Shown: positions 47,532-56,317 of the stretch, piece by piece
Position numbering within the stretch: position 1 is the first letter of the stretch
How the letters are laid out: each line of letters starts with the position of its first letter
Assembly: GCF_001953885.1 (NCBI RefSeq)
Contig: NZ_MQUS01000001.1
Span: forward strand, 620,001 to 684,000
Direction: 5' to 3'
Source of the DNA: Streptomyces sp. IMTB 2501
Lineage (GTDB): Bacteria; Actinomycetota; Actinomycetes; Streptomycetales; Streptomycetaceae
DNA: 64,000 bases
Made by a program: the position numbers and the translations under genes
Notes under the pieces: model-generated
What the model saw: the letters and a program-made list of their open reading frames with translations, nothing else
What the model was told of the DNA's origin: nothing
Database searches by the model: none

Positions 47532-48257
47532 AAGGACGGCCGGCAGGTCTCCGTGGCCGTCGTCGACCGGGGCGGAAATACCCTGGTCACCCTGCGCGGG
47601 GAACGGCTCGCCCGTGAGATCCACGACACCCTCGCCCAGGGCCTGTCCAGCCAGCGGATGCTGCTCCAGGCGGCGGACCGGCTGTGGGACACCGCTCCCG
47701 GCACCGCCCGGGACCACGTCCGTACGGCGGCCGGGAGCGCCGAGCGCAGCCTGGCCGAGGCCCGCCGCTTCGTGCACGACCTGACCCCGGCCGACCTGGC
47801 CGCGGGCGGTGGCCTGCTCCAGGCGCTGCGCGCCGCCGCCGAGCGCGAGACCACACCCACGCTCACGGTCCGCGTCCACGCCGAGGGCACCCCGCCCGAC
47901 CCGCTGCCCGCGCTGGTCGAGTCGGCCCTGCTCGCATCGCCCAGGGCGCCCTCGCCAACGTCCGCGAGCACGCGGCTGCCACGACCGCGACCCTCAGCCT
48001 GACCTGCCTGGACGACCAGATCGTGCTGGACGTCACGGACGACGGCCAGGGCTTCGACCCCCACGCTCTCACCCCACGCCAACGCGACATCCTCGCGCAC
48101 CTCGCCCAGGGCCTTCCCCCACCACGCCATCGCCCGAGCCCTCTGCATCAGCGAGGCCACCGTCAAGACCCACCTGTGCCGCATCTACGACAAAGCGGGC
48201 GTGGACACCCGAGGGGGCGCGGTGGCGGTGGCGAAGGAACAACGCCCGCTGCCCTGA
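47532..48257 (+). pseudogene. Scrambled HbpS-SenS-SenR remnant (haem-binding protein, histidine kinase, LuxR response regulator)
   Basis: Three genes are compressed into about 730 bp. First comes the HbpS core RQVSVAVVDRGGNTLVTLRG (47541-47600). It fuses in frame to a NarL-type kinase dimerisation domain, ERLAREIHDTLAQGLSSQRM, with the phospho-acceptor His in EIHDTLAQG. A one-base loss near 47933 shifts the frame, which then continues with RIAQGALANVREHA and the ATPase box DDGQGFDP. The kinase is cut there and runs into LTPRQRDILAHLAQGL. After another shift near 48115 it continues IARALCISEATVKTHLCRIY, the helix-turn-helix end of a LuxR/NarL regulator. The sensor, most of the ATPase domain and the receiver domain are missing. 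Confidence 0.75.
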
Positions 48258-48381
48258 CGGGACTTTCGAACCCCGAAGGGGTCAGCACCCTCAAGGGGCG
48301 CGCGGAAGCGTGCGAGCGACCACTGCGCACCCCCAGCCACCCGGCGACCCGCACCCCAACGCCGCAGACGCGAACGCCCCT

Positions 48382-49317
48382 TCACCGACGCAGCACCTCG
48401 AACGCCTCCCGCCCCGCCGCCCCGATCGCGAGGTCCACATCCGGCGCGAGCCCCGCGCAGCGGTCCGCGCGGGTCAGCGCGGCGACGGCCACCCGATCCC
48501 CGGACTCCGTCTCGACCACGCCGATCTCATGCCGCAGATGCAGGAACGTGCCCGTCTTGCCGCTCCACCGCAGCGTGTCCGCCCGCAGCTCACTCGCCAG
48601 CCGCTGCGTGAAGACCTGCAGCCCCATCAGCCGCCGCAGCTCCGCCGTGGCCGACGGGACGGACACCTCGTCGCACCACACCCGCCGCAGCAGTTCGACG
48701 AGTGACGCAGCCGAGCCGACGTTGGCGTACGCCGGATCCAGGGTCTCGATGGTGTGCCGGCCCGCCCGCTCGTCCCGCAGAGCCAGTTCCAGCGCGAGCG
48801 AGAAGTCGTTGCCGGCGGCACCGGAGGCGCACTCGAACATGTGGTTCATCCGGTGCCGCATCCGGATCCCTCCGCACCCCCAGGCGCGCAACCGCTCGTC
48901 CACGTCCGTCACCGGCACCAGATCGAGCAGGGTGTCCGCCGCGGCGTTGTCGCTCACCGACAGCATCATCAGAAGCAGATCGCCGACGGCCACGGTGGCC
49001 GGATGGCGGAACGCCGCGAGCCCGGTGGGACCGACGCTGCTGCTCGCCGGGTCGACCGCCACCGGGGTCGCCGGGTCGAGGTCCCCGGCCGCGATCCGGT
49101 CCAGTACGACGAGGGCGAGCGGCACCTTCACCACCGACGCAAGCGGCATCAACACCCCGACGTCGAAGCCGAGTTGCTCGCCCGTGTCGAGGTTCCGGGC
49201 GAGGAACGAGCCGCGCACGCCGAGGGCCGCCCAGTCCGCTGCGATCGCCTCGGCGACGTCCCGGAGGGCGCCGTCGTCCCCGACGTACACCGGATGGTGC
49301 ACAGGTGTCGCGCTCAT
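48382..49317 (-). CDS. blaB: Class A beta-lactamase-like serine protein (BlaB-like)
   Basis: Protein of 311 residues with a beta-lactamase/PBP fold but no signal peptide. The serine motif is S61-V-V-K64, the second is S122-D-N124, and the third is K254-T-G256. The ExxLN motif of true class A enzymes, which supplies the deacylating Glu, is not seen. This fits BlaB of the S. cacaoi bla locus, a cytoplasmic protein needed for induction rather than hydrolysis. ATG 49317 overlaps the LysR stop by 4 bp, so the two are co-translated. The divergent beta-lactamase at 50443 is the likely target. Confidence 0.8.
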   Translation of the reverse strand: MSATPVHHPVYVGDDGALRDVAEAIAADWAALGVRGSFLARNLDTGEQLGFDVGVLMPLASVVKVPLALVVLDRIAAGDLDPATPVAVDPASSSVGPTGLAAFRHPATVAVGDLLLMMLSVSDNAAADTLLDLVPVTDVDERLRAWGCGGIRMRHRMNHMFECASGAAGNDFSLALELALRDERAGRHTIETLDPAYANVGSAASLVELLRRVWCDEVSVPSATAELRRLMGLQVFTQRLASELRADTLRWSGKTGTFLHLRHEIGVVETESGDRVAVAALTRADRCAGLAPDVDLAIGAAGREAFEVLRR

Positions 49318-50309
49318 CCGCGTGCCGCCAGCCGCGCCGGTACGTCCTCGGCGCCGGTCCAGGTGCCCGGTGGCGCGGCCGGCTCGCGGGCGGCTCCCAC
49401 GGCCGACGCCAGCAGCGGCACCAGCCAGTCCGGCACCTCCGCCGCACCGGCCCACTCCGGGGCGGCGTCCACGTCGTACCCGCGGTGAAGTGACCGGTCG
49501 CCGAGCGGCGCCCACCGTGCCCCGTGCTGCCGCGCGAACGGCTCGGCGCACAGCAGCAGGGCGCGCCCTGCCAACGTCTCGGCGAGCGCGGTGGCCGCGG
49601 GACCGGCCGGCCGGAACCGGCCCGGGGGCAGCCCGGCCCGGGCCGCGGCACGCTCCAGCCGGTCCTCGTGCGCGGGCACATGATCCTCCGGCAGAGTCAA
49701 CACCGGCAGCGGCGCGGTGGTTTCGGCTCTGCGGCCACGGCGGGGCCGGAGGTCCTCCAGCTGGACCGCACGCCGCGCGCCGCCGAAGGCCGGGACCCGT
49801 TCGCCGTCCGCCGACTCCGGCTCGGGCGCGGACGCCAGACCCAGCGGTACCCGGTAGGCGCCCCGCTCCGGCGGAACCCGCACCAGAGCGTAGGCGAGCG
49901 AGCCGTCGGCCAGCCCGGAGGCCCTGTCCCGGGGCGGCAGTTCACACATGCCGAGGGTGATCCCGCGCTCGGTGCCGGCGCGGATCGCGCGCGCCAGCGC
50001 CACCGGGGCGCAGTGCGCGGGCACCCCGACGGCCCGCAGCCGCGCCAGCCCGGCCGCACCGGCGACCTGCCGCAGCCGCTGCGTCCGGTCCAGCACGTCC
50101 CGCGCGTACGGCAGCAGCAGCACCCCCAGCTCCGTGGTCGTGATCTGCCGCCGCGAACGGTCGAACAACGGGCCGCCGAAGTGCTCCTCCAGCGTCTTGA
50201 TACGACGGCTGAGCAGTGGCTGCGCGATGCCGAGCCGGTCGGCCGCCCGGGAGAAGCTCACTTCGTCGGCCGTCGCGACGTACGCCTCTAGGTGCGCGAG
50301 GAGATCCAT
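49314..50309 (-). CDS. blaA: LysR-family regulator of beta-lactamase (BlaA-like)
   Basis: Transcription activator of 331 residues. The winged helix-turn-helix (1-60) shows HLEAYVATADEVSFSRAADR, IAQPLLSRRIKTLEEHFG and PLFDRSRRQ. The effector domain follows with a less conserved C-terminus. It is divergent from the beta-lactamase gene (133-bp gap) and overlaps the BlaB-like gene by 4 bp. This is the exact order blaB-blaA / blaL of Streptomyces cacaoi, where both products are needed for inducible beta-lactamase expression. Gene name by synteny. Confidence 0.85.
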   Translation of the reverse strand: MDLLAHLEAYVATADEVSFSRAADRLGIAQPLLSRRIKTLEEHFGGPLFDRSRRQITTTELGVLLLPYARDVLDRTQRLRQVAGAAGLARLRAVGVPAHCAPVALARAIRAGTERGITLGMCELPPRDRASGLADGSLAYALVRVPPERGAYRVPLGLASAPEPESADGERVPAFGGARRAVQLEDLRPRRGRRAETTAPLPVLTLPEDHVPAHEDRLERAAARAGLPPGRFRPAGPAATALAETLAGRALLLCAEPFARQHGARWAPLGDRSLHRGYDVDAAPEWAGAAEVPDWLVPLLASAVGAAREPAAPPGTWTGAEDVPARLAARG

Positions 50310-50442
50310 CCAGCACTCATATCAATAAGGCATGACATGTTCAAACTTCACTCTTGGACATGAGTGGACAGGCGGTGTTTCGCTGTCCGCGTCGAAGATC
50401 CAGGAAGCCGCCCGACGGCGGACGACCGGAAGGACTGTGCCC
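50310..50442. promoter_or_regulatory. Divergent blaA/blaL control region
   Basis: Between the LysR and beta-lactamase starts lie an A/T-richer stretch CATATCAATAAGGCATGACA (50318-50337), which contains T-N11-A type LysR spacing, and an inverted repeat CACTC-TTGGACAT-GAGTG (50349-50366). These are the best candidates for BlaA binding. Confidence 0.5.
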
Positions 50443-51372
50443 ATGACCAGCCCCCACCACCCCACCCCCATGGCCCGGCGCCGCCTGCTCGGGGCGGGCC
50501 TCGCCGTCACCACCGCGGCCGTCGCCGCAGGTGCGGTCGCCGCGCCCGCCGCATCGGCGGCTCCGGGCACCGAACGGCTCGGTGCCGAGGCCGAGTTGGC
50601 CGATCTGGAGCGGCGGCACGGCGCCCGGCTCGGCGTGTACGGGCGCAATGTCCGCACCGGGCGGACCGTGTCCCACCGGGCGGGGGAGCGGTTCGCGATG
50701 TGTTCGACGTTCAAGGCGTTCGCCGCGGCGGCGGTGCTGCGCGATCACGGTGACCGCGCGCCGCTGGACGCGGTGATCCACTACCCGCCGCACGACATCC
50801 TGCCCCACTCGCCGCGCACCGAGGAGCACGTGGACACCGGTATGACGGTGGCCGACCTGTGCGCGGCGGCGATCCAGTACAGCGACAACGCGGCGGGCAA
50901 TCTGCTGCTGCGTCAGATCGGCGGACCCGCCGGACTCACCCGCTTCTTCCGCTCGCTCGGCGACGGAACGAGCCGGCTCGACCGGTGGGAGCCGGAGCTG
51001 AACACGGCGCTCCCCGGCGACCGGCGCGACACCACGACTCCCGAGGCCCTCGGCCGCAGCTTCGAGCGGCTGACCCTGGGCCGGGCGCTCGCCCGCGCCG
51101 ACCGGGCACAGCTCGTCACCTGGCTGAAGGGCAACACCACCAGCGCCGCGCGGTTCGGCGCCGGACTGCCGCGCGACTGGGTGCTGGCGGACAAGACCGG
51201 CACCGGCGACTACGGGACCACCAACGACATCGGCGTGGCCTGGACGACCCGGGGGACACCGGTCCTGCTGACCGTGCTGTCGGCCAAGGTCGTCCAGAAC
51301 GCGGCGGCGGACGACGGGCTCGTGGCGGAGGCGGCCCGGATCGTGGCCCGCGTCCTCGCACCGGGGGAGTGA
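50443..51372 (+). CDS. blaL: Class A beta-lactamase, Tat-exported
   Basis: Secreted serine beta-lactamase of 309 residues that hydrolyses penicillins and possibly cephalosporins. A twin-arginine signal (ARRRLLGAGLAVTTAA) is cleaved near ASA|A at about 39. All class A motifs are present: S88-T-F-K91, S147-D-N149, E183-P-E-L-N187 (general base Glu), and K251-T-G253. ATG 50443 follows GGAAGGA; an upstream in-frame ATG at 50332 lacks a ribosome site. The divergent LysR/BlaB-like pair makes inducible expression likely. Confidence 0.95.
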   Translation: MTSPHHPTPMARRRLLGAGLAVTTAAVAAGAVAAPAASAAPGTERLGAEAELADLERRHGARLGVYGRNVRTGRTVSHRAGERFAMCSTFKAFAAAAVLRDHGDRAPLDAVIHYPPHDILPHSPRTEEHVDTGMTVADLCAAAIQYSDNAAGNLLLRQIGGPAGLTRFFRSLGDGTSRLDRWEPELNTALPGDRRDTTTPEALGRSFERLTLGRALARADRAQLVTWLKGNTTSAARFGAGLPRDWVLADKTGTGDYGTTNDIGVAWTTRGTPVLLTVLSAKVVQNAAADDGLVAEAARIVARVLAPGE

Positions 51373-51429
51373 ACACCTCTAATGGTCATTCATCAGAACA
51401 GGAATCATGTACGCGCCCATTGACGCGCG

Positions 51430-52469
51430 CATGCACCACGGCACAGGCCGCGGCGGCCAGCGTGCTGTACGTGTCACCGAGCGGCAGCGACAGCGCGGCC
51501 GGGAACACAGTCGGCGCCGACCACGCTCACCTCGGCCATCAGCCGTATCGCCCCGGGCGGGACGATCTACGTGCGCGGCGGGACGTACGCCTGCTCCTCC
51601 ACGATCACCGTCCCGGCCGGCAGCAACGGCACGTCCGGCGCCCGCACCACCCTCTCCGCCCACCCGGGCGAGAAGCCCGTCCTGAACTTCCCGGGCCAGA
51701 GCGAGAGTTCGTCCAACCGCGGGATCCAGCTCAACGCCGACTTCGGGCACCTGTACGGCCTCACCGTCGAACACGCCGGGGACAACGGCATCTACGTCGG
51801 CGGCAGCAACAACGTCATCGAGCGGGTGGTGACGGCCTACAACCGGGGCACCGGGCTGCGACTCGGCCGGATCTCCCCCAGCACGCCGAGCAGCCAGTGG
51901 CCGTCGAACAACCTCGTCGTCAGCTCGGAGTCGCACGACGACAAGGACTCCACCGGCGAGAACGCCGACGGTTTCGCCTCGAAGCTCACCACGGGCACCG
52001 GGAACGTCTTCCGCTGCGACGTCTCCCGCAACAACAGACCGACACGGGCGCCATCGGCCCGGTGACCATCGAGTACTCCCTGTCGTACGGCAACGGCACG
52101 CTCACCGACGGCACCACGAACGTCAACGGCGACCGCAACGGCTACAAGCTCGGCGGCGACGACCTCGCGGTCAACCACATCGTCCGGCACGACATCGCGT
52201 ACAAGAACGGCCACCACGGGTTCACGTACAACAGCAACCCGGGCACGATGACCATCTCCAACAACGCGAGCATCGACAACACCGAGCGCAACTTCGCCTT
52301 CGACAAGGGCACTTCGGTGTTCCGCCGCAACACCTCGTGCCGTTTCGCCGCCAGCGGCTCGACCGACAAGACCGCCGGCGACGCCGACAGCTCCAGCCAG
52401 TTCTGGACCGGCACCAACGGCTCCCGCTGCTCGGCGTACTCCTTCGGCGGCACGGCCGTGACGCCATAG
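51430..52469 (+). pseudogene. Broken secreted right-handed beta-helix protein (pectate lyase-like)
   Basis: The end of a signal peptide (TTAQAAAASVLYVSPSGSD) is readable, then the frame is lost by one extra A near 51507: GGGAACACAG instead of the GGGACACAG needed for GTQSAPTTLTSA. The next frame carries AISRIAPGGTIYVRGGTYAC, YGLTVEHAGDNGIYVGGSN and DVSRNN, and then a deletion of about 28 bp near 52035 (expected DDGWDLYTK) shifts it again to DTGAIGPVTIEYSLSYGNG and the true end at 52469. The start of the signal peptide is also missing. The parent was a PL1/PL9-like parallel beta-helix enzyme. Confidence 0.8.
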
Positions 52470-52512
52470 CTCCGCACGGCCCCGTCGTACGGCGTCCCGC
52501 CCGTGCGCGCCG

Positions 52513-53472
52513 CTAGCTCCTCGGGTGCGGTGCGCCCTGCTCCAGGGCCGAGAGCTTGTCGGGGTTGGTGACGAGATAGATCTCGTGGACCTGTTCGCCG
52601 TCCGGGGCGAGGTCCATGACCATCACCGAGTGCGGGGAGCCGTCCTCGAACACCAACACGGCCGCGTCGCCGTTGACGTGCCGGTGCCGGATCTCCAGCC
52701 CGGTCGCCGAGCGCGCGGCGAAGCCGGTCAGGGCCCGGGCCACCTTGTCCCGGCCGTGGATCGGCCGCTGTGCCGCCTGCGCCTTGCCGCCGCCGTCCGT
52801 CCAGAGCGTGGCCTCCGGCGCCAGGATCTCCAGCAGCGCCCCGAGGTCCCCGCCGAGGGCCGCGGCCACGAATCGTTCCGTCGCCTGTCGCCGGACCCGG
52901 GGATGCGCCTCGTAGCGGGGGCGCCGGGCACGCACATGGGCGCGGGCGCGGTGCGCGAGCTGCCGTACGGCCGCGGGACTGCGGCCGACGATGTCCGCGG
53001 TCTCGGTGTGCGCGTAGCCGAACACCTCGTGCAGGACGAACACCGCCCGCTCCAGCGGGGTCAGGGTCTCCAGGACGACCAGCAGGGCGAGGGACACGGA
53101 GTCGGAGCGCAGGGCGTGCGCGGAGGCGTCCTCGCCGGCCGCCGGGTCGGCGGGGCCGTCCGTGAGCAGCGGTTCGGGCAGCCACGGTCCGATGTATGTC
53201 TCGCGCCGCCGGGCGATCCGTGCCCGCCGCGCGAGTGCGTGCCGCACGGTGATCCGCACCAGATAGGCCCGCGGATGGTCGATCTCCGGCGCCTGCCCCG
53301 CGTCCCCCGCCCGCGTCCGGCCCGCCCAGGACAGCCAGGTCTCCTGCAGCACGTCCTCGGTGTCGGTGACGGTGCCCAGCATGTTGTACGCCACCGCGAA
53401 CAGCAGCTCACGATGGTCGAGAAACGCCTGTGTGGCGCTGTCCGTGTCCATGGGCGTCCGGTTGTCGGCCAT
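52513..53472 (-). CDS. ECF41-family sigma factor with SnoaL-like C-terminal domain
   Basis: Extracytoplasmic-function-type RNA polymerase sigma factor of 319 residues. Region 2 (about 10-80) has VAYNMLGTVTDTEDVLQETWLSW, the linker contains the ECF41 motif WLPEPLL, and region 4 (about 130-190) has VFVLHEVFGYAHTETADIVG. The fused SnoaL-like domain (about 200-310), with DGGGKAQAA and VTNPDKLSAL, controls activity in cis, so no anti-sigma factor is expected. It is divergent from the oxidoreductase at 53641, the usual ECF41 neighbourhood, and both genes share promoter elements. Confidence 0.92.
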   Translation of the reverse strand: MADNRTPMDTDSATQAFLDHRELLFAVAYNMLGTVTDTEDVLQETWLSWAGRTRAGDAGQAPEIDHPRAYLVRITVRHALARRARIARRRETYIGPWLPEPLLTDGPADPAAGEDASAHALRSDSVSLALLVVLETLTPLERAVFVLHEVFGYAHTETADIVGRSPAAVRQLAHRARAHVRARRPRYEAHPRVRRQATERFVAAALGGDLGALLEILAPEATLWTDGGGKAQAAQRPIHGRDKVARALTGFAARSATGLEIRHRHVNGDAAVLVFEDGSPHSVMVMDLAPDGEQVHEIYLVTNPDKLSALEQGAPHPRS

Positions 53473-53496
53473 CGCGTCTCCTCACGACGTCTCGCC

Positions 53497-53528
53497 ACCC
53501 AGAGGGGCCGGAGCCCCCGAGTGTGACA
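53497..53528 (-). promoter_or_regulatory. Candidate ECF41 promoter of the sigma gene
   Basis: On the minus strand TGTCACA (53528-53522), a 17-bp spacer and CTCTGGGT (53504-53497) form a promoter-like pair. TGTCACA is the established -35 of ECF41 promoters. The same two elements recur in the opposite direction for the next gene. Confidence 0.65.
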
Positions 53529-53571
53529 TCGGGGGCGGCTGTGTGCCGTAGATCTCATCCTGCGCCGACGC

Positions 53572-53604
53572 TGTCACAACCGCGGCCGTCCGCACCCTCT
53601 GGGT
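53572..53604 (+). promoter_or_regulatory. Candidate ECF41 promoter of the oxidoreductase gene
   Basis: TGTCACA (53572-53578), an 18-bp spacer and CTCTGGGT (53597-53604) lie 36 bp before the start at 53641. They duplicate the elements in front of the sigma gene on the other strand. The known ECF41 -10 is usually given as CGTC, so the role of CTCTGGGT needs checking. Confidence 0.65.
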
Positions 53605-53640
53605 CCACGGCAGCAGCACCACGCAGCGAAGGAGAAGCCC

Positions 53641-54333
53641 ATGCGACTCGTCGTCTTCGGAGCGAACGGCCCGACCGGACGGCAGGTCACCGAGCAGGCG
53701 ACCGCCGCCGGTCACACCGTCACGGCCGTGACCCGCCACCCCGACGCCTTCCCGCTCGGCGGGCCCGGGCTGCGGATCGAGGCGGCCGACGTCCTTGACG
53801 CGACGGCGGTGGAACGCGTCGTCGCCGGTCACGACGCCGTGATTTCCGTGCTGGGCGTCCCGTACGGCCGGGCCCCGGTGACGGTGTACTCGACGGGCGT
53901 CACCCATGTCACCCGGGCCATGACCCGGCACGGTGTGCGACGCCTGGTGTGTGTGACCTCCACCGTGCTGTTCGACGTGCCGGCACCCGGTGAGGGAGTC
54001 CTCTTCCGCAAGGCGGTCGAGCCCTTCTTCACGCATGTCGTCGGGCGCACGGTCTACGAGGACATGCGCCGCATGGAGGAGATCGTCCGCGTGAGCGGCC
54101 TCGACTGGACGGTGCTCCGGCCCGCCGGCCTGTTCGACACGAGCGAGGTGAGCGACTACCGGCTGGCCCCGCACCGGCTGCCCGGACGGTTCACCGCACG
54201 GGCCGACCTCGCGCACGCGCTCGTGCGCGAGGCCGGAAGCGTGGAGCATGTGCGCACCTGTCTCGACGTACGCACCGCCGAGGGCACCCCGCGCCTCCTC
54301 GGTGTGATCAGAAAGGAGGCGTTCGGCAGGTGA
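53641..54333 (+). CDS. NAD(P)-binding oxidoreductase (NmrA-like), probable ECF41 target
   Basis: Atypical SDR of 230 residues. FGANGPTG (6-13) is the nucleotide motif; TAVTRHPDAFPL and VLRPAGLFD are typical of the NAD(P)H-binding/NmrA group. GAAGGAG precedes ATG 53641. ECF41 sigma factors characteristically lie next to, and transcribe, one carboxymuconolactone-decarboxylase-like, oxidoreductase or epimerase gene, and this is that gene here. The enzyme substrate is unknown. Confidence 0.85.
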   Translation: MRLVVFGANGPTGRQVTEQATAAGHTVTAVTRHPDAFPLGGPGLRIEAADVLDATAVERVVAGHDAVISVLGVPYGRAPVTVYSTGVTHVTRAMTRHGVRRLVCVTSTVLFDVPAPGEGVLFRKAVEPFFTHVVGRTVYEDMRRMEEIVRVSGLDWTVLRPAGLFDTSEVSDYRLAPHRLPGRFTARADLAHALVREAGSVEHVRTCLDVRTAEGTPRLLGVIRKEAFGR

Positions 54334-54345
54334 GGAGTGGGCCGG

Positions 54346-54735
54346 TCACGACGGCCAGCCGCCGTAGGGGACCGTGAGCAACTCCATGGCGTGGCCCGCC
54401 GGGTCCAGGAAGTACACGCCGCGGCCGCCGTCGTTGTGGTTGATCGTGCCGGGCTGCTTCTGGTACGGGTCCGCCCAGTGCTCCATGCCACGTTCGACGA
54501 TCCGCTTGTACGCGGCGTCGAACTCTTCCTCGGAGACCAGGAACGCGTAGTGCTGTGGTGTGATCCGGTCCTCGGGGGCGGTGGCGTAGTCGAGCGTGAC
54601 CCCGTTGCTGAGGGTGACCGCGACGAACGGGCCCCACTCCCTGGCGGTCTCGAGACCGAGCAGTTCGGTGAAGAAGTCGGCGGACTCCCGGTTGTTCAGG
54701 GCGTGGACGATGGTGTGGTTCAACTCGACTGACAA
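54346..54735 (-). CDS. VOC-family (glyoxalase/bleomycin-resistance fold) protein
   Basis: Small metal-site fold protein of 129 residues from TTG 54735, which has GGGAGGA 6 bp upstream; ATG 54768 in the same frame lacks this site. Two beta-alpha-beta-beta-beta units are visible: LNHTIVHALNNRESADFFTE, and HYAFLVSEEEFDAAYKRI to GVYFLDPAGHAMELLTVPYG. The metal-ligand positions His in LNHTIVH, His in QHYAFLV and Glu in MELLTV are kept, so it is probably a dioxygenase or lyase rather than a binding protein. It is convergent with the oxidoreductase at 53641. Confidence 0.82.
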   Translation of the reverse strand: MSVELNHTIVHALNNRESADFFTELLGLETAREWGPFVAVTLSNGVTLDYATAPEDRITPQHYAFLVSEEEFDAAYKRIVERGMEHWADPYQKQPGTINHNDGGRGVYFLDPAGHAMELLTVPYGGWPS

Positions 54736-55011
54736 GGAATCCTCCCAGTCATGTCCTGGCACCTCCATGCCTCACCCGGCCGGTGACCGACACGCGATGC
54801 CATCTTCGATCTTAGCCCGGGGTACCCCGGACAGCTCAGCCGACCGTGGCATCTTCGGCCACGCGGAGAGCCACCAGCTCCGCAGCCGCGCGCAGCTCGG
54901 CGATCAGCTCCGCGGACCCTCCCGCATACGTGCTGGTCAGATCGCTGCCACCGCCCAGGCGCCAGGCAGTGTGCCCGGCCGCGCGGGCCGGGCCCGGTCC
55001 ACAGTCGTAGA

Positions 55012-55108
<97 letters not shown>

Positions 55109-55187
55109 CTGTGACCGGTCCGGTGTTCCCTGCCGGTCACAGGAAGAACAGTGGCAGAAGCCGCTGACCCGCCGCTGACGCGGGCCG

Positions 55188-56316
55188 TCAGCCACCCCGG
55201 TGCACCACGTGCCCGCCGGTCACCGTCAACGCCACCGGCGACTCGGCGAGTTCGTCGACGGGTGCGTGCACGGGGTCCACGGCCGGCGCCGTGAGGTCGG
55301 CCCGGCAGCCCGGTGCGACCCGGCCGGCGATGCCGGACTCACCTGGGGCGGCAGCCGCGTGGCTGGTGCAGCCCTCCAGCGCCCGCAACGGCGTCAGGCC
55401 CGGCCGGTGGGCCGTGGCGCCCTTCGGCCGGCGGGCCGTCGCCAGTACGGCCCGGACGTCGTAGTGCGCGATGGGCCATTCCGAGCCGAGGACGAGCGCG
55501 GCGCCCGCCTCCCGCAGATCGCGCATCCGCCAGGCGCCGGCGGCCCGGTCGCCGCCCAGTCGGCGGGACCACTCGTCGGTCCGTCGTCGCGGGTGTACCC
55601 GGTGTGCGGTGGCTGCGCCGAGGCCGCGACCTCCAACTCCGCGAACCGCGGCAGGAGTTCGTCCGGGGCGGTCTCGATGCGCTCGATCCGGTGGGCGCCG
55701 TGCCCGTTCGGCCCGAGCGAGGTGACGGTGTCCAGGACGTGCCGTACGGCCGCGTCCCCGATGGCATGCGTGGCGGTGCGGACGCCGGCCGCGTGCAGGG
55801 CACGGACGGCCTTGGCGTAGGCGTGCGGGTCCGGCCGGAACGCGGTGGTGCCCTGACCGTGGCAGTCGGGGTGATCCAGCCAGGCCGTACCGCCCTCGAC
55901 GGTGCCGTCCATGAAGAACCTGACCCCGCCGACCTTCCGGTGCCGCCTGCCCCTGCCCTGCAGCCGCACCAGCTCCCGCAGCGCCTCCTGGTCGGCGCCC
56001 GGCATGCGCCAGGGCTCGAACCGCAGCCGTACCGGCGGCACCGTCTCCTGCGCCACCGCCGCCACCAGATCGAGGTCGCCGCCGTCCATCACATGGGCCC
56101 CGGTGAGGCCCGTCGTGGCCATGGCGGACAGCAACTCCGCCAGCCGGTCGCGCCGTCGGGCGTACGACGGCCGGGGTACGACGCCCGCCAGCAGGTTCAT
56201 CGCGCGTGCTCGACCGGATGACCGGTGGGCCGCTCTGAGGCGTCGCACACCGCCTCCGCGTGCTGGGCGAAGGCGCGCGGCCCGGTCACCCCGGCCGCCG
56301 CCAGCGCGGCGGAGCC
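55188..56316 (-). pseudogene. Broken metal-dependent amidohydrolase (NfdA-like)
   Basis: Parts are in several frames. AALAAAGVTGPRAFAQHAEA is in one; then MNLLAGVVPRPSYARRRDRL, DGTVEGGTAWLDHPDCHGQG, THAIGDAAVRHVLDTV and HRIERIE are in a second; and, after a one-base loss near 55580 (GACGGACCGACGAG), RDLREAGAALVLGSEWPIA and the C-terminus are in a third. The N-terminal third with the HxH metal motif is absent: the gene is cut near 56316, where a TetR fragment starts on the other strand. The parent was a periplasmic or cytosolic amidohydrolase family 3 enzyme. Confidence 0.78.
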
Positions 56317-56317
56317 G

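Noticed and set aside
48382..49317. A second true beta-lactamase
   Set aside because: No signal peptide and no ExxLN motif; synteny with the S. cacaoi locus points to a BlaB-like regulator.
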